Assembly (NCBI RefSeq): GCF_002929845.1
Contig: NZ_PJJS01000042.1
Location: 39,998-103,997, forward strand
Direction of reading: 5' to 3'
From: Cryobacterium sp. M96
GTDB lineage: Bacteria > Actinomycetota > Actinomycetes > Actinomycetales > Microbacteriaceae
Length of the DNA: 64,000 bases
Made by a program: the position numbers and the translations under genes. Below, in pieces: positions 18,903 through 27,643 of the stretch (positions within the stretch are counted from its first letter, which is position 1; each line of letters starts with the position of its first letter). The notes below the pieces were generated by a model. That model was not told the origin of the DNA and searched no databases. It worked only from the letters and a program-made list of their open reading frames with translations.

Positions 18903-18997
18903 GAATTGGCCTCTTGATCTCGAAATCGGCGGTCATCGCCCATTCTAGACAGCCGCCGCGAACGAAAGCCGCACATTCGCTGGGCAGCGGCCCGGGG

Positions 18998-20101
18998 TTA
19001 GCCGAGTGCGCACTGCTCCAGTGCGTCGGTGTCCGAACCGGTGCGGATGGCGTCCAGCGCGGCCAGCGCGTCGTCGAGGGTGTCCACGGAAAAGACCGTC
19101 ATCCCGTCGGGCACGTGACCGGTGACCTCGTCGCAGTTGTCGGCGGGCGCGAGGAACCAATCGGCGCCGCTTCGGTCGGCACCGATCAGCTTCTGTCGGA
19201 TACCGCCGATCTGACCCACCTCGCCGGCCTGGTTTACCGTGCCGGTGCCCGCGACATCCTCACCGCCCTGAATAAAGCCGGAGGTGAGCGTGTCGATGAT
19301 GCCGAGGGCGAACATCATGCCCGCGCTGGGCCCGCCGACCGAGTCGAGTTCGATCGTGACGTCGAAGGGGAAGTCGTAGTCGCTCGTCACATTGATGCCC
19401 ACCACGACGGCGTCGCCCGATTCAACCGGGGTGACCTGCACCGTCTCGCTGGCGCCGTCCCGGATGATTCCGATGGAGGCGGCGTCGTCGACACCGTTTC
19501 GCGTCAGCGCGTCCCGCAGGGCCGTGATGTCGGCGACCTCTTCACCGTTCACCGAGACCACCTCGTCGCCGGCTTCGATGGCTCCCTCGGCGGGCGAGTC
19601 GCCCGGCAGGGAGACGACCGAGAGGATCGTCGGGTAGTCATAGTCGAGGCTGGTCAGAGCGGCGGCGATCGCATCCTGCTGCGAATTCACCATCTGCGCC
19701 TGGCTCTGCTCCTCGCGCTGCTTCGTGCTCACGTCGGGCGGGAACGCCGACTCGATCGGGATCACGGCCTGGTTCGGGTCGAGCCAGGCTGCGGCGACCG
19801 TCAGCCAGCTCGGCCGGTTGTCGGGGTTGCCCAGCAGCGACACGGTCAGCAGGTCGAGGCTGCCCTCGGTCGGGTAAACGGGTTCGCCGGAGATGGAGAT
19901 GAGCGGCACCTGCTTGCCGTCCTGTTCGGCCGTGCCGATGGTGTTGTAGACCGGTCCTGGCTTCTCGATCACATACGGTGACGGCGTCACGGCGAGGATG
20001 AGGCCGATGACCATCGCGATCCCGAGCACCACCCAGCCTGTCCCGACGGCGCGCGCGGATCGGTCGGGCGGCTGTACTGGGTGATCGGTGAAGAGGGCCA
20101 C
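18998..20101 (-). CDS. PDZ domain-containing Lon-like (S16) serine protease, YlbL type
   Basis: Membrane-anchored protease of 367 residues. One N-terminal transmembrane helix (VVLGIAMVIGLILAV, about residues 24-40) is followed by a family-typical PSPYVIEKPGPVYNT segment, a PDZ domain (SPAEGAIEAGDEVVSVNGEEV), and a Lon-type proteolytic domain. The catalytic Ser-Lys dyad is visible as GGPSAGMMFALG (serine near 257) and GGIRQKLIGA (lysine near 304). The domain lies outside the cell. It starts 95 nt upstream of the UPF0182 gene on the same strand, a neighbourhood known in actinobacteria. The substrate is unknown. Confidence 0.92.
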   Translation of the reverse strand: MALFTDHPVQPPDRSARAVGTGWVVLGIAMVIGLILAVTPSPYVIEKPGPVYNTIGTAEQDGKQVPLISISGEPVYPTEGSLDLLTVSLLGNPDNRPSWLTVAAAWLDPNQAVIPIESAFPPDVSTKQREEQSQAQMVNSQQDAIAAALTSLDYDYPTILSVVSLPGDSPAEGAIEAGDEVVSVNGEEVADITALRDALTRNGVDDAASIGIIRDGASETVQVTPVESGDAVVVGINVTSDYDFPFDVTIELDSVGGPSAGMMFALGIIDTLTSGFIQGGEDVAGTGTVNQAGEVGQIGGIRQKLIGADRSGADWFLAPADNCDEVTGHVPDGMTVFSVDTLDDALAALDAIRTGSDTDALEQCALG

Positions 20102-20222
20102 CGGTCTCCTTCCAGGGAATGTGCTGGCTGTTCGCGGCAGGCGGACACCGGTTTACCAGCGTAGGTCATTTCCCAGTCCGCGCCGGGGATCTCCGGCTAG
20201 CGTAGGAGGACGCGACTGAGAG

Positions 20223-21596
20223 GTGCCTGAAGTGGCCGACGACGACTCCCGACCCGACGAGGGTCACAATCCCGAAGATGAGTTTCGGGACATGCTGCGC
20301 GACATCCTGAGTGGGAAGTCGTCCATCGACCCGAGCCAGCTGGCCGGCGCGGCGGGGCTTCCCAGCGACCCGGCGAGCATTTCCGCGCTGATGAATCAGT
20401 TGCAGGGTGCTCTGCGCGGCGGCGGCGACGGATCCATCAATTGGGATGCCGCCCTCAACCAGGGCCAGGAGCGCGCGGCCCAGAGTCAGCTCGACGTGAC
20501 CTCGGCCGAACGCGCCGCCCTCGATCAGGCATTCCACATCGCCTCCCTCTGGCTGGACGAGGTGATCTCGGTCGCCGAGCTCACCACCCCTCCGCGCCTG
20601 ATGACCCGTAAGGAATGGGTCTCCGCGACCATGCCGCTGTGGACCCAGCTCGCCGAGCCCGTCGCGACCAGCATCTCCGACTCCCTGACCCGGGTGCTCA
20701 CCGATCAGGCCCCGGAAGAGCTCAAAGGCATGATGGCCGGTGCCGGCCAGGTGATGCGCAGCATCGGCGGCACCCTGTTCGCCATGCAGCTCGGCCAGGT
20801 CGTGGGTCAGCTGTCCAGTGAAGTCGTCTCCGGTGGAGACGTTGGAATCCCTCTGCTCAGCGACCAGCAGGCCGCTTTGCTCCCCCAGAACGTGGCCGCG
20901 TTCGGGGAAGGCCTCGACGTTCCCGCCGACCAGGTGCAGATCTACCTCGCGGTGCGGGAAATCGCCCACGCGCGCCTCTTCCGCCACTCCCGCTGGCTGC
21001 GCCTGCACCTGATCAGCTCGATCACCGACTTCGCCCGCGGCATCCACATCGACTCAAGCCGCCTCGAGCAGCTGGCCGACGGCTTCGACCCGGCCAACCC
21101 GGAAGAATTGCGCGCCGCCATGGTCGACGGCTCGCTGATCCCGCCGAAGAGCGAGGCCCAGCTGGCCGCGCTCTCCCGGCTCGAAACGATGCTCGCCCTG
21201 ATCGAGGGCTGGGTCGATGTCGTCACCCTCGAGGCCACGAGCCGGCTGCCCCGCGCGGACGCGATCGCCGAGACGGTGAAGCGGCGCCGGGCATCCGGTG
21301 GGCCCGCCGAGTCGGCGTTCGCCACCCTGGTCGGGCTCGAGCTGCGCCCCCGGCGCCTGCGCGAGGCCGCCGCCCTGTGGCAGGCCGTGACGGATGCCGT
21401 GGGCAACGAGAAGCGCGACGAGCTGTGGGCCCACCCGGACCTTCTGCCCTCGTCAGCGGACCTCGACGACCCACAGGCCCTCGTGGCCCGCCTGACCAGC
21501 TCGGCGGCCGGGGTTGAGCCGGTCCTCGACGAGGTGGACCAGGCCCTGGAAGACTTGTTGCGCGACGACGACACCGAGCGGCCGCACGAGGCGTAG
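20223..21596 (+). CDS. Zincin-like DUF2342 protein (putative zinc-dependent hydrolase)
   Basis: A 457-residue actinobacterial protein of the DUF2342/Zincin_2 group, divergent from the Lon-like protease. Recognisable segments are EDEFRDMLRDILSG at the N-terminus, INWDAALNQ, SLWLDEVI, RKEWVSATMPLW, and VREIAHARLFRHSRWLR around residue 245. In the last segment the usual metalloprotease HExxH pattern is reduced to RExxH, so catalytic activity is doubtful. The GTG at 20223 has GGAGG 13 nt upstream, a long spacing; an in-frame GTG 9 nt later is an alternative. It ends 11 nt before a copy of the inverted-arm repeat. No function is known. Confidence 0.85.
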   Translation: MPEVADDDSRPDEGHNPEDEFRDMLRDILSGKSSIDPSQLAGAAGLPSDPASISALMNQLQGALRGGGDGSINWDAALNQGQERAAQSQLDVTSAERAALDQAFHIASLWLDEVISVAELTTPPRLMTRKEWVSATMPLWTQLAEPVATSISDSLTRVLTDQAPEELKGMMAGAGQVMRSIGGTLFAMQLGQVVGQLSSEVVSGGDVGIPLLSDQQAALLPQNVAAFGEGLDVPADQVQIYLAVREIAHARLFRHSRWLRLHLISSITDFARGIHIDSSRLEQLADGFDPANPEELRAAMVDGSLIPPKSEAQLAALSRLETMLALIEGWVDVVTLEATSRLPRADAIAETVKRRRASGGPAESAFATLVGLELRPRRLREAAALWQAVTDAVGNEKRDELWAHPDLLPSSADLDDPQALVARLTSSAAGVEPVLDEVDQALEDLLRDDDTERPHEA

Positions 21597-21607
21597 CCCG
21601 GCTGGCC

Positions 21608-21695
21608 CTGACGAATTCGACGGAGATTTTGGGGTTTTGAGGCCCGGAAGGCGGTTTTGCGCCGTTTTGGGCAAAATCTCCGTCGAATTCGTCAG
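21608..21695. repeat. Inverted-arm intergenic element, copy 1
   Basis: Perfect 23-bp arms (21608-21630 and 21673-21695; core ATTCGACGGAGATTTT) with a 42-nt spacer, between the convergent zincin and aldehyde dehydrogenase genes. It is the best-preserved of five copies in the window. The spacer sequence is not shared with the other copies. Each arm contains an EcoRI site (GAATTC). No coding capacity. Confidence 0.95.
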
Positions 21696-21706
21696 GCGGG
21701 CGCGGG

Positions 21707-22570
21707 CTAGATCAGGCCCTTCGTGTGCCAGATCGTCTTCGTTTCGGTAAACGCCAGGACGCGCGCCAGGGAGGGACTCGCGGCATCCGGACCGTTCTCG
21801 GGCTGCAGCACCCGGGTGAGGGTCTCGGCCGCGTCGATCTCGAGGTGGATCCAGTCGAGATCGCCGGCGCCAACCAGGTCGAGGGCGTTGACGTCGGCGT
21901 GGCTGGCCAGCCACGGCGCCATCTCGGCGGGAGACCCGGTGAGGATGTTGACTACGCCGCCGGGCACGTCACTAGTGGCGAGCACCTCGCCCAGGCTGAT
22001 CGCCGAGAGCGGCATGGCCTCGTTCGCGACGACGACCACGGTGTTGCCTGAGACCAGCGCCGGGGCGACCGCGCTGACGAGACCGAGGAGGGAACCCCCG
22101 GTCTGCGGCGCGATGATGGCGACGACGCCCGTGGGCTCCGGCACCGAGAGGTTGAAGTAGGGACCCGAAACCGGGTTGGCGTTGCCGGCCACCTGCAGGT
22201 ACTTGTCGGCCCAGCCGGCGTACCAGACCCAGCGGTCGATGGCCTCGTCGACCTGGGCGAATGCTGCCGCGGTGCTCACGCCTTCCGACTGCACGATTTC
22301 GGTGACGAACTGGGCCCGGCGCCCCTCGAGCAACTCCGCAATGCGGTAAAGCACCTGGCCGCGGTTGTAGGCCGTGGCGCCGGCCCAGCCGCCGAGGGCC
22401 GAGCGGGCGGCGACGACGGCGTCCCGGGCATCCTTGCGGCTGGCCTTCGCGGCGTTGGCGAGGAATTCCCCGTCGTGGGAACGGATCTCGTAGACCCGGC
22501 CCGACTCACTGCGCGGGAACTTGCCGCCGAGGTAGAGCTTGTAGGTCTTGGGAACGGCGAGGCGGGTCAC
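21707..22570 (-). CDS. Truncated-type aldehyde dehydrogenase family protein (no catalytic half)
   Basis: A 287-residue protein that covers only the N-terminal, NAD-binding part of an aldehyde dehydrogenase (YKLYLGGKFPRSESGR to about DVPGGVVNILTG) and then a short unrelated end. The region with the catalytic cysteine and glutamate is absent, so it should be inactive alone. It begins with a 4-nt overlap on the complete aldehyde dehydrogenase gene, with deoC before that. Full plus half ALDH genes next to deoC recur in actinobacteria, and eukaryotic ALDH16 joins a full and an incomplete domain in one chain. I infer a structural or regulatory partner subunit and not a pseudogene: the frame is intact and has normal codon use. 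Confidence 0.85.
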   Translation of the reverse strand: MTRLAVPKTYKLYLGGKFPRSESGRVYEIRSHDGEFLANAAKASRKDARDAVVAARSALGGWAGATAYNRGQVLYRIAELLEGRRAQFVTEIVQSEGVSTAAAFAQVDEAIDRWVWYAGWADKYLQVAGNANPVSGPYFNLSVPEPTGVVAIIAPQTGGSLLGLVSAVAPALVSGNTVVVVANEAMPLSAISLGEVLATSDVPGGVVNILTGSPAEMAPWLASHADVNALDLVGAGDLDWIHLEIDAAETLTRVLQPENGPDAASPSLARVLAFTETKTIWHTKGLI

Positions 22571-24117
22571 TTGGCTGCCTTCTTTCGGGAAACGGGGGTC
22601 TTCTCCGCGGCCGGCGAAGCAACGGCCGGTGCGATGGATGCCGCGGGCGCGGCCGTCACGGTGCGCGCGGCCGCGCGACCGGCGGCGGGCTTGAGGTATG
22701 CGGCAAGCCCGTGGCGGCCGCCCTCGCGCCCGTAGCCGGACTCTTTGTAGCCGCCGAATGGACTGGCCGGGTCGAAGCGGTTGAACGTGTTCGCCCAGAT
22801 CACGCCGGCACGCAACTTGTCGGCGACGGCCAGCATCCGGCTGCCCTTCTCGGTCCAGATTCCGGCGGACAGTCCGTACGGCGTGTTGTTCGCCTTGGCG
22901 ATGGCCTCGGCCGGGGTGCGGAAGGTCAGCACGGAGAGCACCGGGCCGAATACCTCGTCACGGGCGATGCGGTGGCTGGTGGAGACGTTGGTGAAGATGG
23001 TCGGCCTGAACCAGAAGCCGGCCTCGGGCAGCACGCAGTCCGGGCTCCAGCGCTCGGCGCCTTCCTGCTCGCCGATGTCGGTGAGCTCCCGGATGCGCGC
23101 CAGCTGCTCGGCGCTGTTGATGGCGCCGATGTCGGTGTTCTTGTCCATCGGGTCGCCGAGGCGCAGCGTGGACAGGCGCGCCTTGAGGCGGTCGATGACA
23201 TCGTCATGGATCGACTCCTGCACGAGCAGGCGGCTGCCCGCGCAGCAGACGTGGCCCTGGTTGAAGAAGATGCCGTTGACGATGCCCTCGATCGCCTGGT
23301 CTATGGGCGCGTCGTCGAAGACGATGTTCGCGGCCTTGCCGCCGAGCTCGAGGATGACCTTCTTGTCGGTTCCGGCGACCGAGCGGGCGATGGCCCGGCC
23401 TGCGCCGGTGGAGCCGGTGAACGCGACGAGGTTGACGCCGGGGTGCCCGACGAGGGCCTTGCCGGTGTCGCGGCCGCCCGTGACGATGTTGACAACGCCG
23501 GCGGGCAGGTCGGCCTGCTGCAGGATCTCGGCGAACAACAGCGCGGTCAGGGAGGTGGTCTCAGCCGGCTTGAGCACGACCGTGTTGCCGGCGGCGAGGG
23601 CCGGGGCGATCTTCCAAGCCAGCATCAGCAGGGGGAAGTTCCACGGGATCACCTGGGCGGCGACGCCCCGCGCGGACGGCGTGGGGCCGACCCCGGCGTG
23701 GTCGAGCTTGTCGGCCCAGCCGGCGTAGTAGAAAAACCAGGCGGCAACCAGAGGCACGTCGACGTCGCGGCTCTCCTTGATCGGCTTGCCGTTGTCGAGG
23801 GTCTCGGCGACGGCAAGCTCACGGGCCCGCTCCTGCACAAGGCGGGCGATGCGGAACAGGTACTTGCCGCGATCGCTGCCGGAGAGCTTCGACCAGGTCT
23901 TGTCGTAGGCGCGACGGGCGGCGGCCACCGCCGCGTCGACATCCGCCGCGTCGGCGTGGGCGATCATTGCGATCTGCTTCTCGGTGGCCGGGTTGATGCT
24001 CTGGAACGGCTCACCCCGACCGGCGACGAACTCCCCGTCGATGAAGAGTCCGTAGTCCCCCCGAAGGTTCAGCACGGCCTGGGACTCCGGGGCGGGAGCG
24101 TAGTCAAGAAAGCTCAT
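22567..24117 (-). CDS. Aldehyde dehydrogenase (NAD-dependent), deoC-linked
   Basis: A 516-residue aldehyde dehydrogenase. Oxyanion and substrate segments are intact: IPWNFPLLMLAWKIAPALAAGNT, TGGRDTGKALVGHPG, FTGSTGAGRAIA, the general-base glutamate in LELGGKAANIVF, and the nucleophile in NQGHVCCAGSR. The C-terminus carries an Ala/Pro/Lys-rich tail (about 40 residues after the catalytic fold), likely disordered. The ATG at 24117 is preferred over one 15 nt upstream because the family begins at MSFLDYAP. It lies 52 nt after deoC and overlaps the half-ALDH gene. I infer that it oxidises the acetaldehyde released by DeoC to acetate, possibly in a complex with the half-ALDH. Confidence 0.92.
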   Translation of the reverse strand: MSFLDYAPAPESQAVLNLRGDYGLFIDGEFVAGRGEPFQSINPATEKQIAMIAHADAADVDAAVAAARRAYDKTWSKLSGSDRGKYLFRIARLVQERARELAVAETLDNGKPIKESRDVDVPLVAAWFFYYAGWADKLDHAGVGPTPSARGVAAQVIPWNFPLLMLAWKIAPALAAGNTVVLKPAETTSLTALLFAEILQQADLPAGVVNIVTGGRDTGKALVGHPGVNLVAFTGSTGAGRAIARSVAGTDKKVILELGGKAANIVFDDAPIDQAIEGIVNGIFFNQGHVCCAGSRLLVQESIHDDVIDRLKARLSTLRLGDPMDKNTDIGAINSAEQLARIRELTDIGEQEGAERWSPDCVLPEAGFWFRPTIFTNVSTSHRIARDEVFGPVLSVLTFRTPAEAIAKANNTPYGLSAGIWTEKGSRMLAVADKLRAGVIWANTFNRFDPASPFGGYKESGYGREGGRHGLAAYLKPAAGRAAARTVTAAPAASIAPAVASPAAEKTPVSRKKAAK

Positions 24118-24169
24118 GGTTATTCCAATCAAGGTTGATCGAGTTGTCGGTGATCGAGCTTGTCGAGAT

Positions 24170-25189
24170 TCAATCGATCGTCACGTAGTCAAGGCCGGAG
24201 TAGTGTCCGGAGGTCATCTTCTGGCGCTGCATCAGCACGTCGTTCAGCAGGCTCGACGCCCCGAACCGGAACAGGCTCGGCGTGAGCCATTCCTCGCCCA
24301 CGGTTTCGGCGACGGTCACGATGTACTTGGTGGCGTCTTTAGACGTGCGAATGCCGCCGGCCGGCTTCACACCGACCTTCGCCCCGGTGAGGCGATGCCA
24401 GTCGCGCACGACCTCGAGCATGGAGAGGGTCACGGGCAGGGTGGCCGCGACGGGCACTTTGCCGGTGGAGGTCTTGATGAAGTCGCCGCCGGCCAGGATG
24501 GCCAGCCACGACGCGCGGCGCACGTTGTCGTAGGTACTGAGCTCCCCGGTCTCGAGGATCACCTTGAGGTGGGCGAAACTGCCGTCGGGGCGGCGGCAGC
24601 TCTGCTTGACCGCCACGATCTCGTCGTAGACCTGGCCGAACCTGCCGGACAGGAACGCACCACGGTCGATGACCATGTCGATCTCGTCGGCGCCGGCCGC
24701 GACGGCGTCGTGCACGTCGGCCAGCTTGATCGCGAGGGACGCGCGCCCACTCGGGAACGCGGTCGCGACGGCGGCGACGTTCACGCCGGCATCCGTGCCC
24801 GCGGAGTGCGCGGAGCCGAGAGCGGCGACGGCGTGCAGCACCATGTCGCCGTAGACGCAGACCGCGGCCACGCGAGGGCAGCTGAGGTCACCGGCGTCGG
24901 GCGTGAGGGCCTTGCCGACCAGGGACTTCACCTTGCCGGGGGTATCGGCCCCCTCGAGGGTGGTGAGGTCGATCAGGCTGATGATCTTGTCGATCGCCCA
25001 CTTCTTCGAGCTGGTCTTGATCGAGCGGGTGCCGAGGTCGGAGGCACGCTGCTCCAAGCCGACGGCGTCGATGCCGGGGATGCCGTGCAGGTAACGCCGC
25101 AGATTCGCATCCGTGGCTTCGCCGCCGATGAGCGCCAGGGCGCGTTCCCCGGTGTTCAGCTGGGCCATGGCCGTTTGGCTGGTAGTCAT
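24170..25189 (-). CDS. deoC: Deoxyribose-phosphate aldolase DeoC
   Basis: Splits 2-deoxyribose 5-phosphate into acetaldehyde and glyceraldehyde 3-phosphate, the last step of deoxynucleoside breakdown. The 339-residue protein belongs to the longer DeoC group. The Schiff-base lysine is in GGDFIKTSTGK, the second active-site lysine in GAKVGVKPAGGIR, and the proton-relay aspartate in ADEIDMVID. The ATG at 25189 has AAGGAC upstream; an alternative ATG at 25219 overlaps the regulator stop (ATGA) and would add 10 residues. It follows the SorC-type regulator and leads into two aldehyde dehydrogenase genes. No thymidine phosphorylase or phosphopentomutase is in the window. Confidence 0.93.
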   Translation of the reverse strand: MTTSQTAMAQLNTGERALALIGGEATDANLRRYLHGIPGIDAVGLEQRASDLGTRSIKTSSKKWAIDKIISLIDLTTLEGADTPGKVKSLVGKALTPDAGDLSCPRVAAVCVYGDMVLHAVAALGSAHSAGTDAGVNVAAVATAFPSGRASLAIKLADVHDAVAAGADEIDMVIDRGAFLSGRFGQVYDEIVAVKQSCRRPDGSFAHLKVILETGELSTYDNVRRASWLAILAGGDFIKTSTGKVPVAATLPVTLSMLEVVRDWHRLTGAKVGVKPAGGIRTSKDATKYIVTVAETVGEEWLTPSLFRFGASSLLNDVLMQRQKMTSGHYSGLDYVTID

Positions 25190-25215
25190 GAATTGTCCTT
25201 GCGGTCGGGGTGCGG

Positions 25216-26166
25216 TCATGCGTTTTCGCCGAGGATGGCGAGTGCGGTGTCTTCGTCGGTGACGAGCACTGTGCACAGGCCGCTGCCGACGACGGCGCGG
25301 GCGATGGAGTGTTTGGAGCCGCCGGTGATCACGGCGATGGCGGTCTTCGCGTGACGCAGCGCTTCGAGCTGGATGCCGACGGTCCGGCCGTTGAGTTCCG
25401 GGTCGACGATGTTGCCGTTGCTGTCGATGTACCGGCCGACGATGTCGCCGACCGCGCCCTTGCGTACGAGCTCGGCGACCTGTTCTGCGGTGAGGTAGCC
25501 GCTGTCGACGAGAGCCGAGTTTTGGTCGGCCTGGCCGGCGCTGAACAGGTAGGCGGATGCCGCGGCGCCGAGGTTCAGCACGGCGGCGACGGAGCGGTCG
25601 GCTTCGATCGCGGTCTTGGTGTCGAGGCGCTCGAGGATGGCTGGGCTCGGCAGCAGTGTCGCCGCCCCCGAGGCCTTGTGAGCAATGGTGACGGCCGTCG
25701 CGGCTGCGGTGCCGGCGCGCCGGTTGAGGCTGACTCCGCCGTTGATCTGCACGACGTTGACGCCGCTGGCCCAGCCCTGGGCCAGGTGCAGCGACACCTC
25801 GTGCAGGGTGCGGCCCCAGCTGATGCCGAGCGTTCGCGGCACCGGGCGGAGGCCCGTGAGGTAGTCGGCGGCAGCTTGGGCGGTGCGGGACTGGAGTTCC
25901 TCGTCAGTGGAGACGCCGGCAGAGGAGACGACGATGGCATCCGTCAGCTGCGTGGTCTCGCGCAGCCGGCGTTCGATGGAGAGACGACGGGCGCGCGGGT
26001 GAACGATTTCGATGCGGATGAAGCCACTGGCCTTGGCCTGGGCGAGGAGCCGGCCCACCTTCCAGCGGGTGAGGCGGAGAACGGTGCCGATTTCGTCCTG
26101 CGTCTTGTTTTCCTCATAGTAGAGCTCGGCCGCGCGAATGGATAAGAGTTCGTCGGTGTCCGTCAT
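25216..26166 (-). CDS. SorC/DeoR-type sugar-binding transcriptional regulator
   Basis: A 316-residue regulator. The N-terminal helix-turn-helix (YYEENKTQDEIGTVLRLTRW, about residues 16-36) is followed by a phosphosugar-binding domain with GISWGRTLHEVS, INGGVSLN and a late AVITGGSKHSIARAVVGSG block. This is the SorC arrangement found in DeoR of Bacillus, which responds to deoxyribose 5-phosphate. It is the first gene of the unit regulator, deoC, ALDH and half-ALDH, and is divergent from the ROK kinase gene. I infer that it controls this operon. Good GGAGC ribosome-binding site before the ATG at 26166. Confidence 0.88.
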   Translation of the reverse strand: MTDTDELLSIRAAELYYEENKTQDEIGTVLRLTRWKVGRLLAQAKASGFIRIEIVHPRARRLSIERRLRETTQLTDAIVVSSAGVSTDEELQSRTAQAAADYLTGLRPVPRTLGISWGRTLHEVSLHLAQGWASGVNVVQINGGVSLNRRAGTAAATAVTIAHKASGAATLLPSPAILERLDTKTAIEADRSVAAVLNLGAAASAYLFSAGQADQNSALVDSGYLTAEQVAELVRKGAVGDIVGRYIDSNGNIVDPELNGRTVGIQLEALRHAKTAIAVITGGSKHSIARAVVGSGLCTVLVTDEDTALAILGENA

Positions 26167-26292
26167 GGTGCTCCGTTCCGTTCGGGTCCAGCCTAAGTCG
26201 CCGGTCTCCCCCGATCAACGCCTGTTGGTCATGTTGCTCATCTGCGCATTCGAGCATCGACCCTGCAACTCTGCACGCCCTAGGCTGATGTC

Positions 26293-27225
26293 ATGCCCAC
26301 CAGCTACGCTCTCGCCGTCGACCTCGGCGGCACCAAGGTTGAAGCCGCACTCGTCGACGAGCAGGGGGTCGTGCTCGCCGCCAGCCGGCACCGCGCCCCC
26401 ACCGGCCCGGTCAAAACCGCCGAGGAACTCGCGGACAGTGTACGGACCGTTGTCACCCGCGCCCGAGCGAGCCTGCCGGCCGGAGACGCCCTCCTCGGCG
26501 TCGGCATCGGCACCGCCGGACCGATCACCGTGGACACGGGCACAGTCTCTCCGTTGAATCTGCCGGCCTGGCGGGATTACCCCTTACGGGATTGTGTCGC
26601 GGCCCTCGTGCCCGAGGCGCCCGTGCGCCTGCGCCTGGACGGCCTCTGCATCACGCTCGCCGAGCACTGGCTCGGCGCCGGGAGGGGCGCCGACAGCCTG
26701 ATGGGCATGGTCGTGTCCACCGGCATCGGCGGCGGCCTGATCCTGGGTGGGTCCACCGTTTCCGGGCCGACCGGCAACGCCGGGCACATCGGTCACATCG
26801 AAGTCGGCGGGTTCGACGACGCCTGCGCCTGCGGCGGCACCGGATGCCTCGAGGCCGTCGCATCCGGACCGCGCACCGTGGCCTGGGCGCGCGCCGAGGG
26901 CTGGTCGGGCCTCACCGGCGAAGACCTCTCGGCCGCATACGCCGCGGGAGACCCGATCGCGATCAGTGCGGTCAAGCGCTGCGGCCAGGCCATCGGCCAG
27001 GCGATCGCCTCCGCGACGAATCTCGTGGACCTCGACGTGGTGGCGATCGGCGGCGGCTTCTCACACGTCACGCCGGACCTGTTCGACTACGTGCGAGCGG
27101 CCGTCGCCGAGCGCACGGTGTTCTCCTTCGCGACCCGGGTGCGCGTCGTCGCATCCGCTCTCTCCGGCGACGGCCCACTGATCGGCGCCGCGGCGCTCAT
27201 CCACCGCGCCGATCTGGTCGCCTGA
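26293..27225 (+). CDS. ROK family sugar kinase (glucokinase-like)
   Basis: A 310-residue ROK protein without a DNA-binding domain, so a kinase. The phosphate-binding VDLGGTKVEAALVDE is at residues 8-22, and the zinc-binding signature CACGGTGCLEAVASGP is present. GTAGPIT and GTGIGGGLILGG complete the ATPase fold. It is divergently placed from the SorC-type regulator with about 125 nt between them. Substrate may be glucose, mannose or N-acetylmannosamine; a glucokinase call is the most likely but not proven. Confidence 0.85.
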   Translation: MPTSYALAVDLGGTKVEAALVDEQGVVLAASRHRAPTGPVKTAEELADSVRTVVTRARASLPAGDALLGVGIGTAGPITVDTGTVSPLNLPAWRDYPLRDCVAALVPEAPVRLRLDGLCITLAEHWLGAGRGADSLMGMVVSTGIGGGLILGGSTVSGPTGNAGHIGHIEVGGFDDACACGGTGCLEAVASGPRTVAWARAEGWSGLTGEDLSAAYAAGDPIAISAVKRCGQAIGQAIASATNLVDLDVVAIGGGFSHVTPDLFDYVRAAVAERTVFSFATRVRVVASALSGDGPLIGAAALIHRADLVA

Positions 27226-27275
27226 GTCACCCACTCCCGCGCCCGCGCGCCCTTCGCCCGCCTGCCCGCCCGCCC

Positions 27276-27365
27276 CTGAACCAATTCGACGGAGATTTTG
27301 CTCTCAACCGGCATTGAGACCGGTCTCACCCGGTTTTTTGCCAGAATCTCCGTCGAATTTGTGAG
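27276..27365. repeat. Inverted-arm intergenic element, copy 2
   Basis: Arms at 27276-27299 and 27343-27365 share the core ATTCGACGGAGATTTT with a few mismatches (right arm AGAATCTCCGTCGAATTT). The spacer is 43 nt with its own smaller stem (ACCGG/CCGGT). It lies beyond the 3' end of the ROK kinase gene. Confidence 0.92.
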
Positions 27366-27375
27366 GCCGCGCGGG

Positions 27376-27432
27376 GCACTGGGCGGGCAGCAGGGCGCTA
27401 GGCAGGCAGCAGGACACTGGGCGGGCAGGACA
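27376..27432. repeat. Three tandem copies of an imperfect 19-bp unit
   Basis: Units at 27376-27394, 27395-27413 and 27414-27432 share CT(G)GGC(G)GGCAGCAGG-type sequence. They sit directly beyond inverted-arm copy 2 and run into the 3' end of the weak small gene at 27398-27643. Confidence 0.7.
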
Positions 27433-27643
27433 GCACGGCGCCGCCGAGCGTAGCGGCCAGGGCGGCGCCGATCAGGAAGGCGAGCGGCCAGGTCCAGCCG
27501 CCGGCCAGCTGGTGCAGCAGCCCGAAAAGCAGCAGCCCGACAAGCAGCGGCCCGACCAAGTAGCCGACTCTCAACAGCGAGATGCCCGGTCCGGCCAGGA
27601 TGCCCGCGTCAGGCCAGGATGCCGCGGACCTTTTCCACGTCAT
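27398..27643 (-). CDS. Possible small two-helix membrane protein
   Basis: A short frame overlapping the end of ribF by 35 nt. Its translation contains two hydrophobic helices, YLVGPLLVGLLLFGLL and PLAFLIGAALAATLGGAVL, separated by HQLAGGWTW, and ends in tandem-repeat sequence. There is no good start codon with a ribosome-binding site after the ribF stop, so the true start is unknown. It could be real and co-transcribed with ribF, or a chance frame in GC-rich DNA. No family recognised. Confidence 0.3.
   Translation of the reverse strand: MTWKRSAASWPDAGILAGPGISLLRVGYLVGPLLVGLLLFGLLHQLAGGWTWPLAFLIGAALAATLGGAVLSCPPSVLLPA

Noticed and set aside
21608..21695. Inverted-arm elements as simple Rho-independent terminators
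   Set aside because: Copy 4 is between divergent genes, the 42-43 nt loop is too long for an efficient terminator, and the spacing is constant. A terminator role for copies between convergent genes is not excluded.
21707..22570. Half-ALDH as a pseudogene
   Set aside because: Its frame and codon use are normal, it overlaps the previous gene in the usual coupled way, and I recall similar half genes at this locus in other actinobacteria.
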